A DNA stretch of 31,840 bases, taken from the NCBI GenBank assembly GCA_965363725.1, contig CBDTUS010000018.1, forward strand, positions 1 through 31,840, written 5' to 3'. Source of the stretch: JAGLCY01 sp965363725 (GTDB lineage Bacteria > Krumholzibacteriota > Krumholzibacteriia > LZORAL124-64-63). Made by a program: the position numbers and the translations under genes. The first letter of the stretch is position 1; the number at the start of each line of letters is the position of its first letter. This document shows, piece by piece, positions 7,312 to 15,797 of the stretch. The notes beneath the pieces are model-generated. The model worked only from the letters and a program-made list of their open reading frames with translations. It searched no databases and was not told where the DNA came from.

Positions 7312-8482
7312 CCTGGTTTCTTCCCTGGACAGGACCGAGTCCCTCATCAGGGACGAGGACTATCGGGGTTACGATCCCTACGACGGCCTCGCCTCTCCCC
7401 TGTTTCGCCTGCCGGTTCTCGATCGGGCCCGGCTGCCCCGCTGGGGATTTCAGCAGATCCTCAAGAGGCTCCCTTTCCAGATACGGCCCCTGCTCGGCAT
7501 CGCCAAGGGTTACAACCCCGTGACCCTGGCCTTGTGCGCCCAGGGCCTGACCTGGCGGGACATGGCCGCCGGAGAAAAAACCCGGGGCCAGGAGGTCGCT
7601 CGGCTGGTCGGCGAACTCGACCGTCTGCGCACCCCGGGTTTCAGCGGATCCTGCTGGGGTTACGACTTCCACTGGCAGGCCCGATACGCCGACTTTCCTG
7701 CGGGCCATCCGACCGTCGTGGCCACCGGGTTCATCACCCATGCCCTGTTCACCATCTGGCATTTCTATGGCTTGGAGCGGGCCCGGGACCTGATTCTCGA
7801 AGCGGTGCCCTTCGTCCTGCGGGATCTGAACCGGACCACCGATGGGGATACCTTTTGCTGGTCCTATTCCCCGACCGACCACCAGGAAGTCCTCAACGCG
7901 ACCATGAAGGGAGCCCGACTGTTGGCCCAGGCCGTTTCCCTGGGCGGCGACCCGGCCTGGTCCGAGGAGGCAAGATCGACCATCCGTTACGTCGTGTCAC
8001 GCCAGAACGAATCGGGCAGCTGGCCCTACTCCATCGGGGACGCACGTTCCTGGGCCGACCATTTCCATACCTGCTACAACCTCGACTGCCTGCACGAATA
8101 CCGGGAACTGTCCGGCGACACGGCCTTCGATGAGGCCCTGGAAAAAGGCCTGGCCTACTACCTCGCCAACTTCTTCACCGACGAGGGCATCCCCAGGTAC
8201 TACGACCGGTCCACCTATCCCATCGACGCCACCTGCTGCGGTCAGGCATTGCTGACCCTTCTGCGGTTCGGCCGGACGGAACAGGCCCTCAAAACCGCCG
8301 ATTGGATTCTGGCCCACATGGCCCTCCCCAACGGGGGATTCAAATACCAGATCCACCGGAACTACGAGAACCGGATGCTCTATATGCGCTGGTCGGTGGC
8401 CTGGATCTTCGGGGGGCTGGCGAATCTGGAACGGGCCCTGGCAGTCAGGGAAGCTGAGGATCCCGCTCCCCATTCAGGGTGA
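7304..8482 (+). CDS. Alpha/alpha-toroid protein of a glycan cluster, function unknown
   Basis: The 392-residue soluble protein has no signal peptide. Its repeated helix pairs with conserved aromatic and histidine motifs suggest an alpha/alpha-toroid fold, as in terpenoid cyclases, prenyltransferases and some glycoside hydrolases or lyases. Visible motifs are CWGYDFHWQARY (about residue 118), HFHTCYNLDCLHEY (about 250), YPIDATCCGQALLTL (about 300) and NGGFKYQIHRNYENR (about 345). Relatives beside Gfo/Idh fusions are often left hypothetical or misnamed as delta-aminolevulinic acid dehydratase, for which I see no basis. The ATG lies eight bases inside the preceding gene, so a role in the same sugar-modification step is likely. 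Its 3' end overlaps the convergent glycosyltransferase fusion by 38 bases. Confidence 0.75.
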   Translation: MADLVSSLDRTESLIRDEDYRGYDPYDGLASPLFRLPVLDRARLPRWGFQQILKRLPFQIRPLLGIAKGYNPVTLALCAQGLTWRDMAAGEKTRGQEVARLVGELDRLRTPGFSGSCWGYDFHWQARYADFPAGHPTVVATGFITHALFTIWHFYGLERARDLILEAVPFVLRDLNRTTDGDTFCWSYSPTDHQEVLNATMKGARLLAQAVSLGGDPAWSEEARSTIRYVVSRQNESGSWPYSIGDARSWADHFHTCYNLDCLHEYRELSGDTAFDEALEKGLAYYLANFFTDEGIPRYYDRSTYPIDATCCGQALLTLLRFGRTEQALKTADWILAHMALPNGGFKYQIHRNYENRMLYMRWSVAWIFGGLANLERALAVREAEDPAPHSG

Positions 8483-10844
8483 TTTTTTCCAAATTCTTCT
8501 GCATTTCCCTCACTTCTTCCGTGCCCGCGCGGTAGAGGTTCCGTTCGTTGAACTTGGTGGTCAGGACCAGGGAAATCAGAACGAAGCCCAGGGGGATGAG
8601 GTAGGGAAGGAAACGTCGCCATTTGCGGCGTCCGAGCAGATTGCTGGTCCCATTGGCTCCCGCGGCCAGAACCACACAGAAACCCAGTGAAGTCAGATAC
8701 AGATGATTGAGATTGAGCCACGATCCCGAGGCCGTGATCCCCGTGAAAGGAAGCAGGGTGATGAAGGTCCAGGCGATGAAGAAACGCACCGCCTTGCTCC
8801 CGAACACGAACCCGAAGAAACTGTAGGAGAGGATGGCCAGGGCGATGAAAAACCGGATGGGGGTCCGGGCTTCCCACAACCAGGTGACGAAGAACGGCAC
8901 ATCATCGATCAGGCGCGTGTTCTGCATGGGGAAGAACATCAGGGTCAGATACCGGAAGACGGTTTTCAGAGATTCCGGGGAAAAGCTTCGGACAATGGTC
9001 GCATCCGAAAAGAGCGACTGCTGCTGGTAACCCCATTGCCCCTGGGCCCAGTAGTAGACGATTCCCACCCCCGCCAGGACCAGGATGTCCGGGGAAAATA
9101 TCCCGCGAATCCCCCGCCCCCGGTTGAAGAATACCTTGTAGGCCAACAGACTCCCGATCAGCGAGAACGAGGCGTTCCGCGTCAGGCCGGTGAGCAGAAA
9201 AAGCACCATCCCCAGGATGAAGAAAGGGGACCTCAAGGCTCCTCCCCGGCGGTGGTCGTTCCGGATGAAGGAGTAGAGCACCATCAGGTGCAGGCTGGCC
9301 AGCAGCAGCGGTTCGAGCTGGTTGACCGCCATGAATATCTTGCTGTAACTCCCCACCCCGAAGGCGAACAGCACCGCGGAAAGCACCGCCATGTTCCGGC
9401 GGGGAAACAGCAGGTTGACCAGCATGTAGACCATGAAAGAACTGAGGGTGTGGATCAACAGATTGACTGCGATGTAGCCCGCCGGATTGATTCCGAAGAC
9501 CCGGTACTCCGCCAGGAAGGCCAACTGCAGGACGGGCTGACTGAAATAGAACCCGATATGCCTGAACATGGGACCCGGGTCCTGCACCAGGGCATGGGCG
9601 TCGGCCAGAATCTGGAAATCGATGGGATCCCACAGCGGGGTTTTCATGAGCATGCCGAAGAAGCCGAAGATAACCGCCAGCAGCAGGACTAAGACCGGGA
9701 AGTGGATCAGACCTGATTTCAAGACCCGGTTGACGGTTCGGCCTGGGCCGAGGACCTTGGCGGCAAAACGAAGATAGGGTGTCCAGTCGGCATCGTTGCC
9801 CGCTGGAGTTTTTTTGGTTTCCTCGACCTGGAGATCGGCCAGGAAGTTCTTGAGACTGGCCCTGGATTCAGGTCGGGAATCCAGGGAGAAGGTCTCGGTC
9901 CCGGCGGGCCGCTGGACCACGTCGCTCGCCAAACCCTTCAGGCCCAATCCCAGGGCTTCCCGCAGGGCCACGCTGTCGCCGTCTTCCCGCGAGGGCCTGA
10001 GAAATCCCTGGCAGCGGGCCATCACGGGCACCAGGGGTATTCCGTAGTGCAACTCCACCTTCACGGATTTCATCTGCGCCGCCAGATCCCTGACGGTTTG
10101 GTCGGCTGCCCGGCGCTCTTTCGAATCGGGGCCGTTGGACACCAGGACCCACACCGCCAGCGGGGACTCAAGGTCGTCTTCGATCTCCTTCAGAACCTGA
10201 AGAAATTCCTCCACCCCGTACAGATCATCCCGACCGTATCCCGGCCCCAGGTAGTAGGCCGCGCAGCAGACCTGGACCACGCCGTCCTCCTGCAGGTCCT
10301 GCATCTTCCTGGTGATATCGTAGGGCAGGTTGTCCTGGGTGGACTCCTTTGCCGAGGGGGGCAGGAAGGCCGGCATGATGGTGATTTCGGGACGGGTCAG
10401 CCCGAATGCCCGCAACTGGTCGCCGATCCCCTGGCGGACCACCACGAACAGATCGAATTCGTTCAACAACGACAGGGTCAGCCGGCGTATCCAACCGGGC
10501 CGGTTTTCCAGGTCCTGGATCACGCGGACGGAATGGAAGGTGATCACCTTGCGGCCGGGAGAGATCTTCAGCAGGGGGGCGATCGCCAGGAAATATCCCA
10601 GTCCGCCGTAGTGCAGATGCAGCACGTCCCAGGTGCCAGGATTGATCCGCAAGTAGATGGAGGCGAACATCTCAATTATTTCGCGGTACTTGGCCCATCG
10701 CCCGGTGCTCGTGGTGCCCGTATAGGAGACGGCGAGAGCTTCCCAACCGGTGGTTCTCAGCAGTTCGACATATCGGATGATGTGGAGAGACACACCCCCC
10801 AGCGGGGGCGGCACGGGTCCCAGCACCACGATTTTATTGGACAT
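8445..10844 (-). CDS. Glycosyltransferase fusion: GT-B domain plus GT-C-like membrane domain
   Basis: The 799 residues are one uninterrupted frame. Residues 1-370 look like a GT-B glycosyltransferase, with PVPPPLGGVSLHI at the N-terminus, HLHYGGLG near 77 and the donor-site-like SREDGDSVALREALGLG near 285-301. From residue 383 to about 770 there are ten or more membrane segments resembling GT-C enzymes of the GT39/TMTC type. The first large loop carries DPIDFQILADAH (406-417), followed by NLLIHTLSSFMVYML (461-475). GT-C enzymes use lipid-linked sugars on the outer face of the membrane, so this protein could act on both sides. A strong promoter (10880-10908) and AGGAG five bases before the ATG precede it. 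Separate genes are normal for these two activities. I see no stop or frameshift between the halves. Confidence 0.82.
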   Translation of the reverse strand: MSNKIVVLGPVPPPLGGVSLHIIRYVELLRTTGWEALAVSYTGTTSTGRWAKYREIIEMFASIYLRINPGTWDVLHLHYGGLGYFLAIAPLLKISPGRKVITFHSVRVIQDLENRPGWIRRLTLSLLNEFDLFVVVRQGIGDQLRAFGLTRPEITIMPAFLPPSAKESTQDNLPYDITRKMQDLQEDGVVQVCCAAYYLGPGYGRDDLYGVEEFLQVLKEIEDDLESPLAVWVLVSNGPDSKERRAADQTVRDLAAQMKSVKVELHYGIPLVPVMARCQGFLRPSREDGDSVALREALGLGLKGLASDVVQRPAGTETFSLDSRPESRASLKNFLADLQVEETKKTPAGNDADWTPYLRFAAKVLGPGRTVNRVLKSGLIHFPVLVLLLAVIFGFFGMLMKTPLWDPIDFQILADAHALVQDPGPMFRHIGFYFSQPVLQLAFLAEYRVFGINPAGYIAVNLLIHTLSSFMVYMLVNLLFPRRNMAVLSAVLFAFGVGSYSKIFMAVNQLEPLLLASLHLMVLYSFIRNDHRRGGALRSPFFILGMVLFLLTGLTRNASFSLIGSLLAYKVFFNRGRGIRGIFSPDILVLAGVGIVYYWAQGQWGYQQQSLFSDATIVRSFSPESLKTVFRYLTLMFFPMQNTRLIDDVPFFVTWLWEARTPIRFFIALAILSYSFFGFVFGSKAVRFFIAWTFITLLPFTGITASGSWLNLNHLYLTSLGFCVVLAAGANGTSNLLGRRKWRRFLPYLIPLGFVLISLVLTTKFNERNLYRAGTEEVREMQKNLEKITLNGERDPQLP

Positions 10845-10879
10845 GAATGCTCCTGGTCACGATTCCCTTGTATCGGGCA

Positions 10880-10908
10880 ATTATCAGGGTTCCGATTTCC
10901 GGTGTCCA
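10880..10908 (-). promoter_or_regulatory. Sigma70-like promoter of the glycosyltransferase fusion
   Basis: On the minus strand TGGACA (10908-10903) and GATAAT (10885-10880) are 17 bases apart, each with one mismatch to consensus. The transcript would start near 10873, giving a leader of about 29 bases that includes the AGGAG ribosome binding site. Confidence 0.6.
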
Positions 10909-11031
10909 GTGTGGTAACCTATTTTCCCGCTGCAACGATCAAAGTTGGCGAATAATATCGATAAATTGGCTATTCTCCTGGTCGATTCCTAGATTTCCCG
11001 GCGCACTGTGCCCGAACCTGGAAGGACTCCC

Positions 11032-12132
11032 GTGCCGAAGAAGATCTTCCTCATTGCCGCAGCCCGACCGAATTTCATGAAGGTGGCCCCTTTGTGGCGG
11101 GCCATGGCCGCACGCCCGGATTCCCTGCAACCGGTGCTCATCCACACCGGCCAGCACTACGACAAGAACATGTCGGATGTTTTTTTTGAGGATCTGGGCC
11201 TGCCCACCCCCGATGTCCATCTGGGTGTCGGCGGCGGATCACACGCCGAGCAGACCGCCGGGGTGATGGTCAAGTTCGAGACCCTGTGCCAGGCCGAAAA
11301 TCCGGACCTGGTCATGGTGGTCGGGGACGTCAACGCCACCATGGCCACCAGCGTCACGGCGGCCAAGCTGCATATCCCCGTGGCCCACGTGGAAGCCGGC
11401 CTGCGCAGCCGGGACATGACCATGCCCGAGGAGATCAACCGTCTGATGACCGATGCCATCGCCGACCTGCTGTTCACCCCTTCGGAGGACGCGGACGAAA
11501 ACCTCCGCCGGGAGGGCGTGGCCGAGGAGCGTATCAAGCTGGTGGGGAACATCATGATCGACAGCCTGGTCCGGTCCGTGACCAGGGCCCGCACCCTGAA
11601 GACCTACGAGGAATTGGGTCTGGAACCCGGCCAATTCGGCGTGGTGACTCTCCACCGCCCGGCCAACGTGGACGACCCGGAGAACCTGGCCCGGATCTTC
11701 GACATCCTGACCGCGGTCGATTTGCCCCTGGTCTTCCCGGTCCATCCCCGCACGCGCGCGGTCATGGTCACCCACGACCTGGGCGCCCGTTGCGGATTGG
11801 TGGATTCCCGCCTGATCCTGGCCGACCCCCTGGGTTACTACGATTTCCTGAATCTGGTGATCCACTCCCGGATGATGCTGACCGATTCCGGCGGCCTGCA
11901 GGAGGAAACCACCTACCTGGGCATCCCCTGTCTCACCCTGCGCCCCAACACCGAGCGGCCCATCACCATTTCGCAGGGCACCAACGAACTGGCCACCCTC
12001 GAATCCCTGCCCGGCCAGATCGCCCGGATCCTGGAGGGAAATTGGAAACAGGGCCGTGTCCCCGAGCTGTGGGACGGGGCGACCGCCCCGCGAATCGTGG
12101 CCGCAGTTGAGGAATTTCTGGCCGGGAAGTGA
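11032..12132 (+). CDS. wecB: UDP-N-acetylglucosamine 2-epimerase
   Basis: The 366-residue cytoplasmic enzyme interconverts UDP-GlcNAc and UDP-ManNAc and supplies a precursor for the surface glycan. Family motifs are plain: AARPNFMKVAPL near 10, HTGQHYD near 38, GDVNATMA near 98 (D99), HVEAGLRS near 119 (E121), MPEEINR (131-137), TLHRPANVDD (206-215) and TDSGGLQEET near 285. These cover the catalytic residues known from E. coli WecB. I chose the GTG at 11032 because GGAAGGA lies five bases upstream and the next residues PKKIFLIAA match family N-termini. A GTG at 11008 would add eight residues. It is divergent from the glycosyltransferase fusion. A WbpI-type 2,3-diacetamido epimerase is the main alternative. 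Confidence 0.9.
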   Translation: MPKKIFLIAAARPNFMKVAPLWRAMAARPDSLQPVLIHTGQHYDKNMSDVFFEDLGLPTPDVHLGVGGGSHAEQTAGVMVKFETLCQAENPDLVMVVGDVNATMATSVTAAKLHIPVAHVEAGLRSRDMTMPEEINRLMTDAIADLLFTPSEDADENLRREGVAEERIKLVGNIMIDSLVRSVTRARTLKTYEELGLEPGQFGVVTLHRPANVDDPENLARIFDILTAVDLPLVFPVHPRTRAVMVTHDLGARCGLVDSRLILADPLGYYDFLNLVIHSRMMLTDSGGLQEETTYLGIPCLTLRPNTERPITISQGTNELATLESLPGQIARILEGNWKQGRVPELWDGATAPRIVAAVEEFLAGK

Positions 12133-12143
12133 CCGGCTGTTCG

Positions 12144-13166
12144 CTAGGAGGCGGCCCCTTCAATGGCGTCGCAGATGAATTGCACCAGGGGACCGGGATC
12201 CGGTTGGATCGTGGTCCCTTTTTTGGGCGCCACCTCGAGCAGGTCACAGACCTGGTCCGCATCCTCGATCAGGACCAGCCGGCCGGCGTTCGCCAGGGCC
12301 TCGTCCACCATGCCGCTGGTTCCCCGGAAAAAGCTGTAGGAAGGCACACCCATGATGGCCGCTTCGCGCGTCATTGTTCCGCCGCCGCTGATCACCATGT
12401 CCACGGCGGCCACCAGGCTGGGCCCGTCATAGACTTTCGCCGGAACGATGATTTCCGCGATGCCTGCCTTTTTCGGCAGTCCCAGCTGATCCGACGTGCG
12501 GGGCAGGAACACGAGCTGGACATCGTTCACGGTGGCCAGCTGGGCCAGAATGGCGTCCAGGATGACTTCCGCCGCGGGGTTGTGGTAGTGGGCGGTGGTG
12601 GCCGGGGGCCGCAGCAGGACCTTGACGGCGGTGTCGCGGAGTTTCAGGTCGGCGGCGATGGAGTCGTCGAAATCGCCGCCTCCCAGATAGAGCTCTTCCT
12701 TGAATCCGGGATAGCTGACCACTTTGTCCACCGCGATGCCCGCGGCGGCGCACCGCGGCCCGGTGATGGCCTCGGGCAGGAGAATACTCCGGCAAAACCA
12801 ATTGAAGAGACGGGGATCGACCCACTCGTAGTCGTACATGGTCACCGTGGGCACACCCAGGAGCTTCGCCGCCAGGGGCAGGGAACGGGATCCGTGACCG
12901 AAACTGACTGAAGGCCGAACGCCCTTCATGGCCCGGGTCAGGGCCAGGGCCCGGCCCAGGGTGCCGCGGACCTTGCCGGACATCCCCTTGCCGTACTCCG
13001 CCCCCACCTTGAGGTAGGAAAAACCGTACAGGTCCAGCAACTCACAGGTGCTGGTGCGGTCCCGGGCGGTAAAAACCACTTCGTGGCCTCGCTGGGCCAA
13101 TTCACCGGCCAAAGGACGCATGATCAGGACGTGGGGGCCATTGTCGGCGTCGAACCAGATTTTCAA
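12144..13166 (-). CDS. DUF354 family GT-B-like protein
   Basis: The 340-residue protein belongs to the DUF354 family (PF04007), related in fold to UDP-GlcNAc 2-epimerases and MurG-type glycosyltransferases and often found in surface-glycan loci of bacteria and archaea. Visible motifs are IWFDADNGPHV at the N-terminus, SFGHGSRS near 91, and SGGGTMTREAAIMGVPSYSFFRG near 255-277, the last resembling the nucleotide-binding loop of the epimerases. I start it at TTG 13166, with GGAAGG seven bases upstream and a promoter at 13209-13237. A longer frame from GTG 13244 would begin upstream of that promoter. Enzymatic function is not established for the family; a glycosyltransferase or sugar epimerase role is likely. 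It converges on wecB with an 11-base gap. Confidence 0.82.
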   Translation of the reverse strand: MKIWFDADNGPHVLIMRPLAGELAQRGHEVVFTARDRTSTCELLDLYGFSYLKVGAEYGKGMSGKVRGTLGRALALTRAMKGVRPSVSFGHGSRSLPLAAKLLGVPTVTMYDYEWVDPRLFNWFCRSILLPEAITGPRCAAAGIAVDKVVSYPGFKEELYLGGGDFDDSIAADLKLRDTAVKVLLRPPATTAHYHNPAAEVILDAILAQLATVNDVQLVFLPRTSDQLGLPKKAGIAEIIVPAKVYDGPSLVAAVDMVISGGGTMTREAAIMGVPSYSFFRGTSGMVDEALANAGRLVLIEDADQVCDLLEVAPKKGTTIQPDPGPLVQFICDAIEGAAS

Positions 13167-13208
13167 TCTGGAGCCTTCCGTACAGGGAAAATCTCTATTC
13201 GAAAGCGA

Positions 13209-13237
13209 AGCATAGAACTTCGGTCCCACCTGGTCAA
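13209..13237 (-). promoter_or_regulatory. Sigma70-like promoter of the DUF354 gene
   Basis: On the minus strand TTGACC (13237-13232) and TATGCT (13214-13209) are 17 bases apart. The predicted start near 13202 is downstream of the GTG at 13244, which supports the shorter TTG-started protein. It allows transcription separate from the two upstream glycosyltransferase genes. Confidence 0.5.
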
Positions 13238-13264
13238 TCCCCACCCTGCGGGCGGTCCCGGAAA

Positions 13265-14398
13265 TCAGGTGCGCGCCGCCAGACCCTCCAGGTAAATGCC
13301 TTCGATCCTGCGGGCGACCGCTTCGATCCCGTATTCCATTTCCGCCTTCACCCGCGCTCCTGCAGCGAGTTTTTGCGCAAGGGGGCGGTCGTCCAGGACC
13401 CGGACCAGCCCTGCGGCAAGTTCCCGGGCATCTTGCGGAGCGACCAGGATGGCGCTGACTTCATGGTTCACCACATCGGGAATACCCCCCACATTCGTGG
13501 CGACAATGGTCTTGCCAGCGGCCATCGCCTCCAGGAGGGCCACGGGCAGTCCCTCGTGCGTGCTGCTCATGGCCCAGATGTCCATGGCCTCGAGGAGGTC
13601 GGAAACGTCGTTTCTCTTCCCGGCAAAGGTCACCGCTTCGGACAGGCCCATTTCTTCGGCCAGCGTCATGATCTTCTCCCGATCCGGGCCGTCTCCCACC
13701 TGAAGCCAATGCAACGAAGGATAGGATTTGCGGGCCAGGGCCAGCGCCTGGAGCATGAGGGGGTAGCCTTTGACATCGATCATGCGCCCGACGGTCCCGA
13801 CCACGGGCACGTCCGAAGGCAGGTCGAATTCCGCCCGCACCTTTTGGCGCACCGCGGAATCCCCCATCACCTCCGGAATGGGGACACCGTTGGGGATCAT
13901 GGTGATCTGTCCGGGGGCGACACCATCCCGCTCGAGCCTGATGTTCCGCACATCCTGGGACACCGCGATGTGATGGAAGGTCTTGCCGCTCAGGAATCGG
14001 TCTGCCCTGACTTGCCACCATTTTTTCCAGTGTTCCTGGCTGTGTTCGGTCGTGATGAGGACGGGAACCCCCGCCCACAGGGCCGCGATCCGCGCCCACA
14101 GTGAGGCATAGAACATGTGCGAATGGACCACGTCGGCCCGGTGGTCCCGGAACCAGCCGGCCAGCCGCCGCAGATCCCTGGGCAGGGTTCGGATGCGGAC
14201 GCGGAAAACCCGGACATCGACATCCACCTGCCCAAGGTCTTCCGCCAGTTCCCCGCGACGCGTCAGGCACAGAACGGTGTGCCTGAACTTTTCCTTGTCC
14301 ACGGCCCCCAGAAAATTCACCAGCATCTTTTCGGCTCCCCCTGTCTGGAAGGAACCGATGACATTGACCACATGAATTCGGTCGGAAGGTGAGGTCAT
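13265..14398 (-). CDS. GT4 family glycosyltransferase
   Basis: The 377-residue GT-B enzyme has clear GT4 features: SFQTGGAEKMLVNF near 16-29, VVHSHMFYAS near 90, MIPNGVPIPE near 167, GRMIDVKGYPLMLQAL near 204-219, VGDGPDR near 234, and the E-x7-E donor motif HEGLPVALLEAMAAG with E282 and E290. It probably adds a sugar to the growing lipid-linked repeat at the inner face of the membrane. The ATG shares an ATGA overlap with the stop of the upstream glycosyltransferase gene, so the two are co-translated and may add consecutive sugars. Donor and linkage cannot be read from the sequence. Confidence 0.92.
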   Translation of the reverse strand: MTSPSDRIHVVNVIGSFQTGGAEKMLVNFLGAVDKEKFRHTVLCLTRRGELAEDLGQVDVDVRVFRVRIRTLPRDLRRLAGWFRDHRADVVHSHMFYASLWARIAALWAGVPVLITTEHSQEHWKKWWQVRADRFLSGKTFHHIAVSQDVRNIRLERDGVAPGQITMIPNGVPIPEVMGDSAVRQKVRAEFDLPSDVPVVGTVGRMIDVKGYPLMLQALALARKSYPSLHWLQVGDGPDREKIMTLAEEMGLSEAVTFAGKRNDVSDLLEAMDIWAMSSTHEGLPVALLEAMAAGKTIVATNVGGIPDVVNHEVSAILVAPQDARELAAGLVRVLDDRPLAQKLAAGARVKAEMEYGIEAVARRIEGIYLEGLAART

Positions 14399-15543
14399 GC
14401 CTTGAACAACTCCTCGAGCTGGTCCACGACCCGTTCAAAATTGAAATCCGCTTGGACCAGAGCACGCCCCGCGGTGCCCATTTCCCGCCGCACCTCGGGT
14501 TCGGCCAGCAGGATCTGGAGGGCCCGGGCCAGGTCCGCCGGATCCTCGGGCCTGGCCAGACGGGCCTGGACGCCGTCCTGGACAACATCGACCACCCCGT
14601 CGATCCCGTAGGCGCAAACCGGTAGGCCCGCCGCCATGGCCTCCAGCAGCACCAGGGGCAGCCCCTCAAAGAGGGAAGACAGGCAAAAGACGTCGGCCGC
14701 TCCCAGGAGGAATCCGATTTCGGACACGTGACCCGCCAGGACAATCCGTTCGCCAAGCCCCCGCGCGGCAATGTCCGCGGCCAAGGTGTCGTGCAGTTCC
14801 CCATCCCCGGCAATGAGGCATTTCCAGGGGCCGGCCGTGTCCGGAATCATGGCCAGTGCCTCGACCAGGGAGGCGAAATTCTTCTGCCGGGTCAGCCTGC
14901 CGACCGCGACCAGCAGGACCTCCTGGTCCCCCACGGACCACCTCTGCCGCACCAGTTGGCGCTTCCGCCGTTCGAGGAGGGGAGGCACCGGCACGCCGTT
15001 GGGAATGACCACCAGCCGTTCGGATTTTCCGCCGGTGACTTTCAATTCCCCGATCATGGCCGTCCGGACCTGTTCCGATACCGCGATCATGGCCTGGCAC
15101 CAGGAGAGCATCTGCCGATAGGCCCTCTTGCGCAGAAACTCCTTCATCGGGTTGGCGTGATCCCCGTAGTCGAATTCGCGATTGTTGTGGACGGTGGGAA
15201 AGACCCGGGCCACACCGTTCTTCCCCAGGAACAGGCCGAGAAAATTCGCTTTGGGCAGATGGGTCTGGACAACGTCCACCTGGCTCTCCCTGAGGGTCTT
15301 CGCCAGGGCTCCGTAGGTTTTTTGGAAATACAGGGAATTGGCCAGGAATGAGCCCGTCCGGCAGGGAAAACCCAGATCCGTGAAATGGACCGCCTCGCTG
15401 ATTCTCTGGCGGAAAGGTCCATCGCCTTCCATGACGATCAAATGGGATTGATGCCCCCGGGCGGCCAGCGAGTTGGCGATATCCACCGCCAGCCCTTCAG
15501 CGCCCCCGGCATTCAGGGTCTCAACGACTTGGGCAATCCGCAA
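14395..15543 (-). CDS. GT4 family glycosyltransferase
   Basis: The 382-residue GT-B enzyme starts with VVETLNAGGAEGLAVDIA (residues 6-23), the usual GT4 acceptor-domain opening. It continues with IPNGVPVPP near 180, VGRLTRQKNFASLVEAL near 214-230, IAGDGEL near 244 and the donor motif FEGLPLVLLEAMAAG with E293 and E301. I accept the TTG start at 15543 because GGTGGA sits five bases upstream, matching other ribosome binding sites here, and the protein then begins MRIAQVVETL. It is the first gene of a two-gene unit with the following GT4 gene. The two proteins are related but not close copies. Confidence 0.92.
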   Translation of the reverse strand: MRIAQVVETLNAGGAEGLAVDIANSLAARGHQSHLIVMEGDGPFRQRISEAVHFTDLGFPCRTGSFLANSLYFQKTYGALAKTLRESQVDVVQTHLPKANFLGLFLGKNGVARVFPTVHNNREFDYGDHANPMKEFLRKRAYRQMLSWCQAMIAVSEQVRTAMIGELKVTGGKSERLVVIPNGVPVPPLLERRKRQLVRQRWSVGDQEVLLVAVGRLTRQKNFASLVEALAMIPDTAGPWKCLIAGDGELHDTLAADIAARGLGERIVLAGHVSEIGFLLGAADVFCLSSLFEGLPLVLLEAMAAGLPVCAYGIDGVVDVVQDGVQARLARPEDPADLARALQILLAEPEVRREMGTAGRALVQADFNFERVVDQLEELFKA

Positions 15544-15797
15544 AATATTCCACCGTCCAGGGTTTCGGGCAACCGCGCTAGGTTAAGGCATCACCATCAT
15601 GCGAGATAGATTTTTTTGGCCGGACCGGTTTCCACCTTAGGATTTGCCCCCCGCCCCGGCAAGGGGAATGCCCGTTCTCCCATCATTTTGGGATTGTGTT
15701 TCCCGCCCTGATGAGTAAGTTTTCCTAGGTCGGACCGGGTGCAGCCCATTCGGCCCGGACCTTTTCCCATGTACCATCCGAGGACAGTCGACTGACC
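15544..15797. other. Divergent intergenic region
   Basis: This gap separates the GT4 pair (minus) from the sulfotransferase (plus). It contains a T7 run at 15612-15618 on the plus strand and three copies of a CGGACC element in GC-rich surroundings. Only weak promoter-like hexamers are visible, for example TTGTGT with TAAGTT 16 bases on. I see no gene in it. Confidence 0.35.

Noticed and set aside
13167..13244. Longer N-terminus of the DUF354 protein from GTG 13244
   Set aside because: A promoter at 13209-13237 lies downstream of that codon, and the TTG at 13166 has GGAAGG and matches family N-termini.
13265..15543. Recent duplication of the two adjacent GT4 genes
   Set aside because: The proteins share only family motifs; the sequences between motifs are unrelated enough that a recent copy event is not supported.
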